Of a stretch of DNA of 64,000 bases, positions 1 through 9,875 are shown in pieces (positions within the stretch are counted from its first letter, which is position 1; every line of letters begins with the position of its first letter). The notes below the pieces were generated by a model. It searched no databases, was not told where the DNA came from, and saw only the letters and a list, made by a program, of their open reading frames with translations. Source of the stretch: Acanthamoeba castellanii str. Neff (lineage: Eukaryota; Discosea; Longamoebia; Acanthamoebidae). The translations under genes and the position numbers were made by a program. The stretch lies in the NCBI RefSeq assembly GCF_000313135.1, contig NW_004457442.1:1282293-1346292 (forward strand), in the 5' to 3' direction.

Positions 1-120
1 CGAGAGGACGGGCAGAGGGGTCGAGGGCGAGAGGACGGGCGGGGTCGATGGCGACGGCAACGGCGACGGCGACAGGACGGGTGGGGTCGAGGGCGAGGGC
101 GACGGTGATGGTGAGAAGAT
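1..120. repeat. GC-rich degenerate tandem repeat
   Basis: Imperfect copies of a GAGGACGGGCGGGGTCGAGG-like unit alternate with GGCGAC triplets. Read on the minus strand this is an open Ser/Pro/Thr-rich frame (repeated S-T-P-P-V-L-S-P) that runs off the left edge, so it may be the low-complexity part of a gene mostly outside the window. No start codon or conserved domain is visible. Confidence 0.5.
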
Positions 121-357
121 GGGCCAGGTTGAGGTTGACGGCTGGGGTGAGGGCGAGAGGACTAGCAGCTCTGGCGTTGGAAGCGGGCAACCTCCAACAT
201 GTTGTTTGAATTGCGCTGCAGACATCCATCGACCACAGGAGCAGAAGCAAAGTCGATCCATCTTTTTGTGGCAACAAAGAGAAAGAAACCAAAGGAAATC
301 GCAAAGCTATTTCTTGTCGACTGATGACGAACCATTACTCAACTGGCGGAAGCCGCC
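121..357. other. unassigned region upstream of the SAM-like/PB1 gene
   Basis: An open frame of 80 codons covers 119-361 on the plus strand, but it has no recognisable domain and its composition changes abruptly along its length. I treat the stretch as intergenic or 5' untranslated. Confidence 0.4.
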
Positions 358-393
358 TTAAACTTCAGTCCCGCCGGCGGGACTAAAGTTTAA
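358..393. repeat. 36-bp near-perfect palindrome
   Basis: Arms 358-375 and 376-393 are reverse complements at 17 of 18 positions (one C/T difference in the ninth base pair) with no spacer. The centre is CCGCCGGCGG and the tips are TTAAACTT/AAGTTTAA. It ends 28 bp before the ATG at 422, so it lies in the promoter or leader of that gene. Confidence 0.85.
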
Positions 394-421
394 ACCTCGA
401 CTTCAACAACAAAGAACAAAG

Positions 422-1585
422 ATGAGCGCGCGGGTGTGGCCACGAAAGGCCAGCAGCGGGAAGCCAGCAGAGGGCTGGGGCACCAAGGAAGTGGTTAAGT
501 TCCTCAAGCAACACGACCTCCGCCCCTATGTGTCCGCCGCCAAGAGGGCCAAGGTCAAAGGCCTCCACCTCATCACCGCCTCACTCCCACAGCCTGCCCT
601 CGCCGAGCACGGAGAGGCCTTTGTGCGGCTGTGCCAGGCCCTCGGCATCACTTCACTGCTCGACCAGGGTCGACTTCGTCTCTCGCTTCTCCACCTGCGT
701 CCCACCACTTCTTCTGCTCCTCTTGCCTCGCTTCCTTTTGACGATCTTCCGGGCGACGCACGGCAGAAGCGAGAACGAGCCACCGGGCCGGACTTACGTT
801 CTACGTCATCTTCCGCCACCGTAGATGAAGTGCCAAAGAGCCCGGCATCGGCGGAGACGGCGCAGCCCCTCGTGCGTTCGGCCTCGTTCGAGGCTGTCAT
901 CACACGCTCCACTTCGGCCAACCCACCTAGAGCCCAGATCGCCCCTACTAAGTCCAATTCGTGTCCCACCAAGCTGCCTAGGTCGCACACGGCCCCGCCC
1001 AGAGATGGGTCGCTGACGCCGACGCCGACGCCGCGACCGCTGTGCTGGTCGGCCCCCGACGTCGCGGCCCGACACAGCGGTGGGCGCACGAGGAGGCTGC
1101 AGGAGGCGCAGTACCGGGAGCTGCGCGAGATGCCCCTCTCGCTGGCCTACGCCTCGCTCTTCGGCACCATCGCCGTCAAGTGCGTCCTGCGCCGAAGCGG
1201 CTCCGCCGGCCCCTCGCCTCGCAATCTTTACGAGGGGTCTCTATCTTACGAGGAAAAAGAAGGCAGAGATGACGACGACGACGACGATGAAGACGACGTG
1301 TCGTTGCTGCTGCTGGACGCGCACAGGCCACTGCTCTATGCGGACCTCCTGCGCGAGATCGAACGGGTGCACGGGCCGCTGGTGGCGGCGGCGGCGAGCG
1401 GCGAGGTCGGAGTGAGGGTGCGGTACGAGGACAAGGACGGGGACGTGGTGAACGTGCACAGCGACGACGGCCTCTGCTACGCCTACAGCGACTGGCTCGC
1501 ACAGATCGACGTCGAGCCCACCAAGAGCTGGCGACTCCTGATCGATTTCCGCCAGCCGCCCGCCAGCGCCACCAGCCCCCTATGA
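422..1585 (+). CDS. SAM-like / PB1 domain protein
   Basis: Single-exon gene of 387 residues. Residues about 18-92 resemble a sterile-alpha-motif fold: a Trp followed by E-V-V-K-F-L-K-Q, a hydrophobic core, and a terminal L-G-I-T-S-L-L-D-Q-G-R helix. The middle (about 95-225) is Ser/Thr/Pro-rich and looks disordered. The C-terminus (about 240-380) resembles a PB1 domain: a V-K-C-V-L-R-R basic strand, an acidic insert of seven Asp, and a Y-E-D-K-D-G-D-V-V-N-V-H-S-D-D-G-L segment matching the acidic OPCA motif. SAM and PB1 are both oligomerisation modules, so a scaffold or signalling adaptor role is inferred. An AATAAA at 1616 could be its polyadenylation signal. SAM is the less certain half. 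Confidence 0.7.
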   Translation: MSARVWPRKASSGKPAEGWGTKEVVKFLKQHDLRPYVSAAKRAKVKGLHLITASLPQPALAEHGEAFVRLCQALGITSLLDQGRLRLSLLHLRPTTSSAPLASLPFDDLPGDARQKRERATGPDLRSTSSSATVDEVPKSPASAETAQPLVRSASFEAVITRSTSANPPRAQIAPTKSNSCPTKLPRSHTAPPRDGSLTPTPTPRPLCWSAPDVAARHSGGRTRRLQEAQYRELREMPLSLAYASLFGTIAVKCVLRRSGSAGPSPRNLYEGSLSYEEKEGRDDDDDDDEDDVSLLLLDAHRPLLYADLLREIERVHGPLVAAAASGEVGVRVRYEDKDGDVVNVHSDDGLCYAYSDWLAQIDVEPTKSWRLLIDFRQPPASATSPL

Positions 1586-1688
1586 AGGGTCCACCCAAGG
1601 GGCACCACCTTTGTAAATAAACCGATTAAGTAGTGGTGGGGTGACATGCAACGTAGTGGCCTTCATGGGTCGAGCGAGCTGGTTGTGT

Positions 1689-2423
1689 TCATGACGTTGA
1701 TGCGGAGGGCAGCGCGGTCGTTTCCTTGTGCTCGCGAAAGGTGAGGGAGATGCGACGTGACCTGCCCTCCACCTGCGGGCGAATGCCATGCTTCCTGCAG
1801 GACAGCTCTTGGTCAGTGCCCGTGGGCGCAGTGCGTGTTGCGCGCAGTAATGCGTGCGTGCGTACTGGGTGAGGCGTTGCGTTCTGAGGATGAGTGCACG
1901 CGAACAATAAAACGCACATGCCCGGGATGGGTGAAGATCATGTCCCAATCATCGAGCAGCGAGAGCGACACCACACAGTCGCCCCAGTCCGTCGTCGAAT
2001 CGATGTGGGGCTTGATCTGCTCTCCCGGTTGATACTGCGCACCAGCACGTCAGAAGCTTCGTTTTAAATTTATTATTAATATTTATAATATTTAATAACA
2101 GATTTAAGGCGTGGTGGTACCTCGTTGATGATGAGTTGGTGGGCGACGAGGGGAACATGGTCATCCTGAAAGCGGTCGAGGAGGAAGCGCACGCAGGCGG
2201 GAAGGGGCGGTACGGGCGTATCGTCCACACGCTGCTTGCGGTAGGAGTAGTGGTAGCCGTACTGCTGGGTGCGGCGCTGGATCTCACCGAGCCAGGGGAG
2301 CTCATCGAGGGAGTTCACCAAGGCGGTCTCCTCGTCGACTGTGAGGTAGTCCACCACCAACGTCAGCCCCTTGGGCCACCCTTGCGTTGATGGCTGGGCT
2401 GCCATCGAGGCCTCCTGTTGCAT
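1689..2423 (-). CDS. AlkB-family 2-oxoglutarate/Fe(II) dioxygenase
   Basis: Spliced gene. Exon 1 (2423 down to 2121) encodes a Y-L-T-V-D-E-E-T lead-in and the nucleotide-recognition lid Q-Q-Y-G-Y-H-Y-S-Y. Exon 2 starts at 2034 and reads Y-Q-P-G-E-Q-I-K-P-H-I-D-S, which supplies the H-x-D iron ligands. The last segment gives R-K-H-G-I, the distal His ligand, and R-R-I-S-L-T-F-R, whose Arg binds 2-oxoglutarate. The order and spacing match eukaryotic AlkB homologues, most like the ALKBH8/ALKBH4/ALKBH5-type dioxygenase domain. No RRM or methyltransferase is present, so substrate (tRNA, mRNA or protein) cannot be assigned. The segment between the H-x-D strand and the distal His is short, and I place a 58-nt intron there with low certainty. 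Confidence 0.72.
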
Positions 2424-2583
2424 CTTTTGAAATTTCGAGAAGTGGTAGAACCTCGATTTATTGGTTGTTGCGTGGTGGGGGCTGCTGGGGACTAGCGGCA
2501 GTCTTGTCCAGTCGCTGCTCCTGCCACAGATCAAGCTTCGATTTCAAAAATCCCTGGATCACAATCAATAATCTCGATTAATC

Positions 2584-2885
2584 TCACCTCCCGCGCCATT
2601 TCTTGGAATTGGAATGAAGTGAAAGATTGGGGGATCTCGTCGTACCCGCTTCTCTTTGAAGCAGTCCCAAAATGCATTGTTCTCTTCGTAGCACGTAATC
2701 ATGGGAAACCACTTGGTCTCGTAGCACTGGTGAAGTGCCTGCTCGTAAGGATAGCACGCAATCCGCGCCTGCTCCTGCTCCTGCTTCCTCCTCTCCGCGG
2801 GCTGTCTCGCCGCCTTTCGGAACGCTTCCTCCTCTCTACGGCGCTGCTGCTCAGCCACCTCCTCGTCGGCGCCTGACCGCTCCAT
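2584..2885 (-). CDS. twin CX9C (CHCH) mitochondrial protein, CMC1/COX-assembly-like
   Basis: Small protein of about 85 residues. A charged Glu/Arg/Lys helix leads into C-Y-P-Y-E-Q-A-L-H-Q-C and then C-Y-E-E-N-N-A-F-W-D-C, two CX9C pairs separated by about 14 residues. Proteins with this pattern are oxidised by Mia40/Erv1 in the intermembrane space; many serve cytochrome-oxidase assembly. I infer a role of this type. The start at 2885 follows an A/T-rich stretch (2900-2955) that could be a leader or an intron. The 3' end assumes removal of a 44-nt GTACG-type intron; unspliced, the frame ends at 2565. Confidence 0.65.
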
Positions 2886-3078
2886 CTTCTCCTCAACGGA
2901 AGGACACAACAAATAAAATAAAATAAAATAAAAAACAATTAATATTATTTTATTTATCTCCTTTTTTCTTCTGTTTTCCACCACTTGATGTGCTGTCAGT
3001 TCTGTTCCAGCACTGGCTGTTGCTGGCTGTACAGTGAGTGAGCTGGCAGTTCGCTTGAAAGCAAGCCAGTGTTGCAAG

Positions 3079-4348
3079 ATGGAAGTGGAAGGTAAGGCCA
3101 GCGCAACAACGGACTCTGTGCCCAGGCACCTGCCGCCGAGTCATCTGGCGCAGGCAGATTGGGATGAGGTGTATCAAGAGAAGGAGCCTGGCTCCTTTTG
3201 GGTTTCCTTTCGGCCCTCAGGTGCGCCACCAACGTCGCTGCATCGTTGATTGTTTAATCTGACGCATCTGCGTACGGCCCTGGCGTGTAGTGGAAGAGAA
3301 GGCGCTCTACGATGATGTGAAGGTGTCGAGGCAGGGCAGCGCCGTAACGTTCGACTGTGCCCAGCTGACGGCCTCGGTGGAGTGGAGGGTACCACTACAT
3401 CATCATGTACCCCGGCTGGCTCTACTCTGCTCACCACGCCGCGGCGCTGCTTGTACAGAAGAGGCAGCTCACCCTCGCGCCGAGCAGCCAAAGCGAGAAC
3501 AAGGGCGTCCTACAGGCGCCATCGTCTACGTGGAAGCAGATCCACCCCAACCAACGCGGTACGCCACACGTTTGGTGTTCATGACCAGCTGTGAGTAGTT
3601 GGCTCATCTATGCATCGTTCAGTGCTGTCGATGGACGTTGCGCCGGGCGGTGAGCTGGGCGTGTCGGGCGGCAGCGACAGCACCGTGCGCGTGTGGCACA
3701 CGAAAGATGGTCTCATGCGGGTACTCAACCACCACGACTGTCGTGCTTGGTCCTACTCCTGTAGGCCTCACCCAACGAACCCCGTTTCTCCTCCTCGCCG
3801 CAGCGCGACCTGCAAGGGCATGTCGGGGAGATCAACCTGGTCAAGTGGTTCCCCTCGGGCAAGGTCATTCTCACCGGCGCCCAGGACCTCCGGCTCAAGG
3901 CACGCTCCTACCTTGCTTCCCATCTCTCCCGGCGCTGCACGACAGGTCGCAGAGAGAGAGCTGACGTGCGTGGCGTTGCCGGCAGATCTGGGACGTGATG
4001 ACGGGACACTGCGCGACCACTCTTCAGGGACACTCTGGCGCCGTCACGGGTGCTGTCATGATCGACCGCGGCAGAAACCTCATCTGTAAGTGCTGTCGCC
4101 TCAACCCTCGTTTTTGGGCCAAAATGCGTAGACTCGGACCAGTTAACTCAATCGCGCTCTGGTGCCACGTCACAGCGACTTCGAGGGATGGTACGGCGCT
4201 GCTGTGGGACGTGCCCACCCAACAGCCGATCTCTCGATACGGCTACATCGCTGCCGACAATGCGGCCAACGCCTGTTCGCTGCTGGCTGGCCCACGCCCC
4301 GCCTGGTGCCCTAGTGGTGATGACCGTACGCTAGTGTGTGTGTGTGTG

Positions 4349-4423
<75 letters not shown>

Positions 4424-5304
4424 GTGTGTGTGATGCGTTTCATTCTGTCCTGCAACGCCTATGCTGATTTGTGTCGTCTTCTCCAACACAACACAGAACA
4501 AGAGCCGAGTTCACCTGTTCTGCTCGTTGCCAAGGAGGAGGGCAGCATGGTGAGTTGGGACGTTCGCTCCAAGCGAGAGCTCTTCAAGGTACACAGACTC
4601 GCGAACTCGAAACTACGACCAAATATCAATTGGTATTGTGCTGCTCACACACACGTGATGCGGCCCTGTGTAGTGGAAGGCGAATGAGGCGCTCAACTGC
4701 TGCCTCGTGGCCGACGACGACGTTTGGGCTGGCGGCCAGGACGGTACCATCTTACGGTGGGACCTGCGTACCCAGTCCCTCGTCGAGACCATTCAGAGGT
4801 GCGCTCACCCACTCTCGCTCTCTCAACACTTTGCTGACGTCAGCGAGTCCATGGCTCATCTGATTACGTCACCGCAGGTCGAGGGCGCCCATTCTGTCGC
4901 TGGCGATGCGGAGGGACGCGTGGACGCCGACGCTGGCCTCGACCGAGGTGCCGCTCTCGACAGAGCCCGCCCCTCCCCCCGCTGACGGCACGGCGACCGA
5001 GGCCGTGGCTCCACGGCCGCCGGTGCCGCAGGAGAAGACGCTGTGGGTGGGCACCGGCGACGGCCTGTGCTTCGAGTGGGGCGTTGACGACAAGAGAGTG
5101 CACCGCGACTTGACCGGTACCTCCTCTTTCGTCTCCGTTACGGCTCCGTCACGTGCGTTGCGTGGTAACATTCGTCGTTCGGTCGTGTGTTGTTTGGGGC
5201 CATCAGGTTCGGACTGCGACCACATCAACTCGGTGGTGGTGCTCAACGACTCCGCCTTCGTGGCCTGTGGCGATGGCACCATCAGGAAGTACAAGACCCT
5301 CTAG
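3079..5304 (+). CDS. PAAF1: WD40 proteasome assembly chaperone, PAAF1/Rpn14-like
   Basis: Multi-exon WD40 gene. The N-terminus D-W-D-E-V-Y...G-S-F-W-V-S resembles the opening of vertebrate PAAF1. Successive exons give WD repeats ending R-V-W, I-W-D, L-L-W-D and R-W-D, including S-G-G-S-D-S-T-V-R-V-W, G-A-Q-D-L-R-L-K-I-W-D and S-R-D-G-T-A-L-L-W-D. The C-terminus G-S-D-C-D-H...C-G-D-G-T-I-R-K-Y matches the PAAF1 ending in order and spacing. PAAF1/Rpn14 binds Rpt ATPases (notably the Rpt6 tail) and regulates assembly of the 19S particle with the 20S core. One intron holds a roughly 100-bp GT repeat. The start at 3079 is only about 190 bp from the CX9C gene on the other strand, suggesting a shared promoter. 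Individual splice sites are approximate. Confidence 0.8.
4334..4432. repeat. (GT)n microsatellite in an intron
   Basis: Nearly uninterrupted GT dinucleotide run of about 99 bp, broken once by TT and once by CGT, inside an intron of the PAAF1-like gene. Confidence 0.95.
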
Positions 5305-5397
5305 TGACCCACACACGGCACTCGTTTGTTGAATGGACGTTTTCCTTTTTTTTAATCCTTGCTTGGCATGTTCGTTGTTGTGGTGCACCACCACCTT

Positions 5398-8300
5398 CTA
5401 CGGAAGGCCTTCCTTGGCGCGCTGCTCGCGCTCTTTCTCCTCCTGCCCCGCCCGGCCCATCAACTCGTCCGCCGTCATGAAGCGGCCTGTGTGTGATGGT
5501 GCGATGGTGTCAGCCCAAGCAAAGAAAGAAGAACGAAGAAAAAGAGACAAAAAGAACGAAGCGGGGGGGGGGTGGATACCGGAGATGCACACGGTGTACT
5601 CGTTGCTGAAGTGCTGCTTGAGGAAGAGACCAAAATTGCGGAGGTGCTGCGGGTGCTTGGGGTCGCGCCGGAGGGCCAGCTCGAAGTACACCCGCGCCCG
5701 CTCCACCAGCTCCTCCCGCTTCTGCTTCATCCCCTCTCCCGGCTGCTCGCTCATCAACAGCTCGTTCGCCTGGTCGCGCGCCACCTCTCAACGTTAGTCA
5801 CCGCACACGCGCACACAACCGCACACGCCAGCCGCACGAGCACACGCACGTACCATTTTGAGGGACATGCAGGCGTAGTTGTTGCAGGCGGAGGAGAGAG
5901 GGTTGAGGGTCTTGATGGCGGCGAGGTAGAGGTGGTGGGCGTCGACGTAGGCGTGCAGGTGCGTGAACAGGAAATCCGCGTATGTACACAGTATCCGGGA
6001 CTGAGGATCCCTGTCCTTCGACAGCGCCTGGATTTCGCATCATATGGGTGAGCTGGCGAGGAGTGCGTGTCGTGTCGTGTCGTGTCGTGTGCGTGTCGTG
6101 TTGAGAGGAAGGGTGGACTCGTACGAGGAGATAGGTGTCCTCGGCCTGTTCGAAAAGATTGCACTTCTCCAGGAAGATGGCGTACTTGAGCAGGATCTGC
6201 GGGTCCTGCTTGCTCACCGCCACGGCGCTCTCATAGTACATGTCCGCCTGGCACCGCGCAGATGTCAACAGACAGATTGCGCGACACACAAGAGACACGG
6301 TGTGACGCGACACGCACGACACACGAGGCGGAGAACAGTTCAGGATGATGGCGCACCTTCTCGAGTTGAGTAAGAGCGACGTGGCTGTCGGCCAGAAGTG
6401 TGTAGAGGTTGGCCGAGCCGTAGCCTTGCCGCAGCGCCCTGCGTAGCGGATCGAGAGTGGCTTGAGCCACACGCGCACAACCGTAACAGGCAACACAACA
6501 CGACACGACACGCACAGAACAGGACACACGCGGGCACTGGGGTGGGTTGAAGGTGGGGGGGGAGAACCTCTTGAAGTAGTCGACGGCGAGGATGTAGAAG
6601 TGACGAGCCTCCTTGTCCTGCTTCTCCTCGGCCTTGAACGCCGCCTTTCTGTACATGAGGTAGCCCTACGACCGCACACACGCGCACCTTTTGAGCAGAC
6701 CGCACACGCACTACCGCGCGCACACACGCGCGCACGCGCACCACCGCACACGCACGTATACGTACTTGAGCGTAGAGGGAGAGGGGAGTGGATTCGATGC
6801 GATCGACGAGCCGAGAGAAGTCAGCGTCGTCCAGCGGGTAGTCGGCATCGAATGCTCGCGGGTTGCCTTGAAACAGCTTCTTCGACGCCTTCACCCATCG
6901 CAGCCCGACTAGCAGGCAACGTGTGTGTGTGTGCGGTGCGTGCGGTGCGTGTGTGAGCGAGAGAGGCAGACAGTAGAGGAGGCCTCAAGACGTCAATGGA
7001 ACTCGTTACCAGATTCGTTGATGTGTTGGTAGATCCAGAGACGGCCGTCCGTTTCACCCTTCACGTCGGCGTGCGGGGTCACCACGTAGTGCTATTGCCA
7101 TGCAACACGCACACACGCCTTAAGAGACGCTCGTGCGCACCGTGTGTGTCGCGTGTGTCGTGCGGGTCATGTGTCGTGTGCCGTGTGTGTCGTGTGTCGT
7201 GTGTGAGTATAGTGTGACAGGCCGGGTACCCGGAGATTGAAGGCCGGAGTGGCGCCCGTGATGCAGCCCTCGAACTTGCTCTCCAGGAGGGGCTGCATGT
7301 CGTCCTTCCAAAACATCTCCGCGTCTTCGCCCACGCCCAGCGTGAGGTTCAAGATATCCACCTGCCCGGTCACAAGACACGCACACGCACACGCGCGCAC
7401 ACACACGCACACGCACACGCGCAAAATACGTCGCACATGGCGCGGTAAGAAGACCGGGGGGAGTAGGTGGGTGAGGGCGGTTACGTCGTACCATGGAGGA
7501 AACGAGCTGCGACTCGCCGGGTGCGTTCTCGGTGGCGTGCTTGCGGACATGGTAGCGCATCGCCGCCCGCAGCAGGTACTTGGTCACTCGGGACACCATC
7601 TCGATCATCAAATACCAACGCCAGGCCACCGCTGTGCGTGTGTCGTGTGTCGTGTGCGGCGGTGGGTGCGTGTGTGTCATGGCGTGTGTGAACACAAGCG
7701 TTGTGTGTGCGCACACGTACAGACAGCGATCAAGGGGGAGGGGGCGTGGCGTACATGTGGAGTGATGGCGCACGAGGCCCAGGTAGCGCAGGTTGATGCC
7801 GCGGGAGTGGAGGGTCGAGGTGAGGAACTGCGAGCTGTAGAGGGACACATCCCACCCGTCCATCTCGCGCGCAAAGTCGGGCACCAGCACCTGCGCACAA
7901 CAACATTCGCCACACCACCAGCATTGTGGTGTTACCACGCGTGCGGCGCGGTGTGTGCGTGCGGTATGTGGCCGTGCGCGCTGTGGGTGCGTGTGCGTAC
8001 GGTTTTGAGGTAGGTGGTGGCCTCGTCGATCTGCTCCTCGTGCTCGCTGGCTGCGGTGGTCTTGGCCGGGCTGGAGTTTGGGGGGGGGGTCAAGGGTTCA
8101 GCGAGAACGTGAGTCAACACTTTGGCCAAACCGACGAAGTGGGAGGGACCAGTAGTGGGCGTACTTGTAGGCCTCCGAGCAGAGGGCGCGCGGGTACTTG
8201 ATCACAAACTCGGGTCGCAACAGCCGCACCAGATGCGCACCTTTGACACTGCGGTGTGCCCAATGAAGAGATGGAAACGGAGTCACACGACACCACACGA

Positions 8301-8485
8301 CACAGGCGGTGAGGAGGGCGCATGCGATCGACCCACACAGTACGGCACGGCCATGGCACACGTGTGGTGACAAGGCGACACGCACTCTGGTGGCGGCTGC
8401 TCGCAGGGAAACAGGCGCCCAAAATTGGCCAGGTACAGGCGTCCATCCTTGGTGACGTCAAGTCAATGTGAGCGGTTGTCAGCTG

Positions 8486-8547
<62 letters not shown>

Positions 8548-9809
8548 TTGCGAGTGTGCCGCGAGTGTCGTGCGTACCCATTCACGGGTGGCGATGAGGT
8601 CGGTGGGCGTGTAGAACTTGGCCCAGCCCGCCGAGTAGGACTGCAGGTTCAGCCTCCGGCAGATCTTCTTCAGCTTCTTGTGCACCGTGCGGTTCCTGCG
8701 ATGATGGTCGGTCGAGTGTGAGCCTGGCATCCGCCCTACTCTAGCGTTGGGGGGGGGACACAGCGCAGCGTAGGTACCATTTCACCGCCTCGGCGCCGCC
8801 ACCTCCGCTGTCTCCGTGCACTACATCGCCCTTGCCGGGCGGGCATGACGTGGCTGGCAAGAGTAGTCGCTGGTGAGTGTAATGCACGTGTCGTGTGTCG
8901 TGTCTTGTGCGGTGGTGGTGATGGTGGTCGTGGTCGTGGTGGTCGTGGTCGTGGTGGTGGTGGTCGTCGTGGTGGTCGTGGTCGTGGTCGTCGTGGTCGT
9001 CGTGGTGGTGGCGGCCGCGGCACCATAAATGCGGAATCCGCGAAAGTCGACGGTGCAGGTCAGGGGGAAGTAGACGTCCCGGATCTTTTCCTCGATCACG
9101 CACGCCACCATGTGCATGAGGGCCTGCATGTCGTGGCTCATCGCCTTCGACGCGCCCTCTGCTCGTGCGCGCGTGCGTGCGTGTTTTGCGAGCGCGCGTG
9201 TTGCAGTTTAGCAATCCATCCGTCCTACACTCCAGCGCTCCCATTCTCCAAGGCGCAACAGAACAGCGGCCAAACTTCGTACCAGTGGACGGGAATAGAT
9301 TGGAGCTGTTGTTGGCCACTCGAAAGTGGATGTCCTGCGCCACGAACTCCTCAACCCCTGGCGCTGCAGCGGCCACACATATGCGACACACAAACATGAA
9401 TGAAAAGCGCGTCGTCGCGTGGAGTCGAGCCAGCATCACCGAACCACGAGCGAGCGAGCGCGGAGGAGGGAGGTCAAGGTGGTGGGTACGAACCACAGGT
9501 GGACAGTGGTCTGATGGTCTTTTGCGAGGCCGGGAAGCAGAGCTCCGAAATGATGGCCTGCATCGATGTACGGTCGTTAGGGGGAGAGGAGGAGAGGGGG
9601 AAGACGTGTTGGTGGAGGAGAGGAGAATTGTGTGGAAGCGAGCCCACCTTGGCAAACGGGCGCACGGTGCTCGTGAAATCGGTGACCAGCTGTACCAGCG
9701 ACGAGTAGGCGATCACCATGTCCTCGCTGTCCTCTCCCACTGCGCATTGATCAGCAAATAGCGGCAATGTCACTATCTACTGCCCAACACATTCCAAGGC
9801 ACGAGGTAC

Positions 9810-9875
<66 letters not shown>

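Noticed and set aside
2565..3077. Longer form of the CX9C protein from 3077
   Set aside because: The added N-terminus would translate an A/T-rich tract and cross the start of the divergent PAAF1-like gene.
8821..9141. Poly-Thr extension of a CLU-region exon
   Set aside because: The GTGGTC triplet array follows a plausible donor; CLU similarity resumes in the next exon without needing it.
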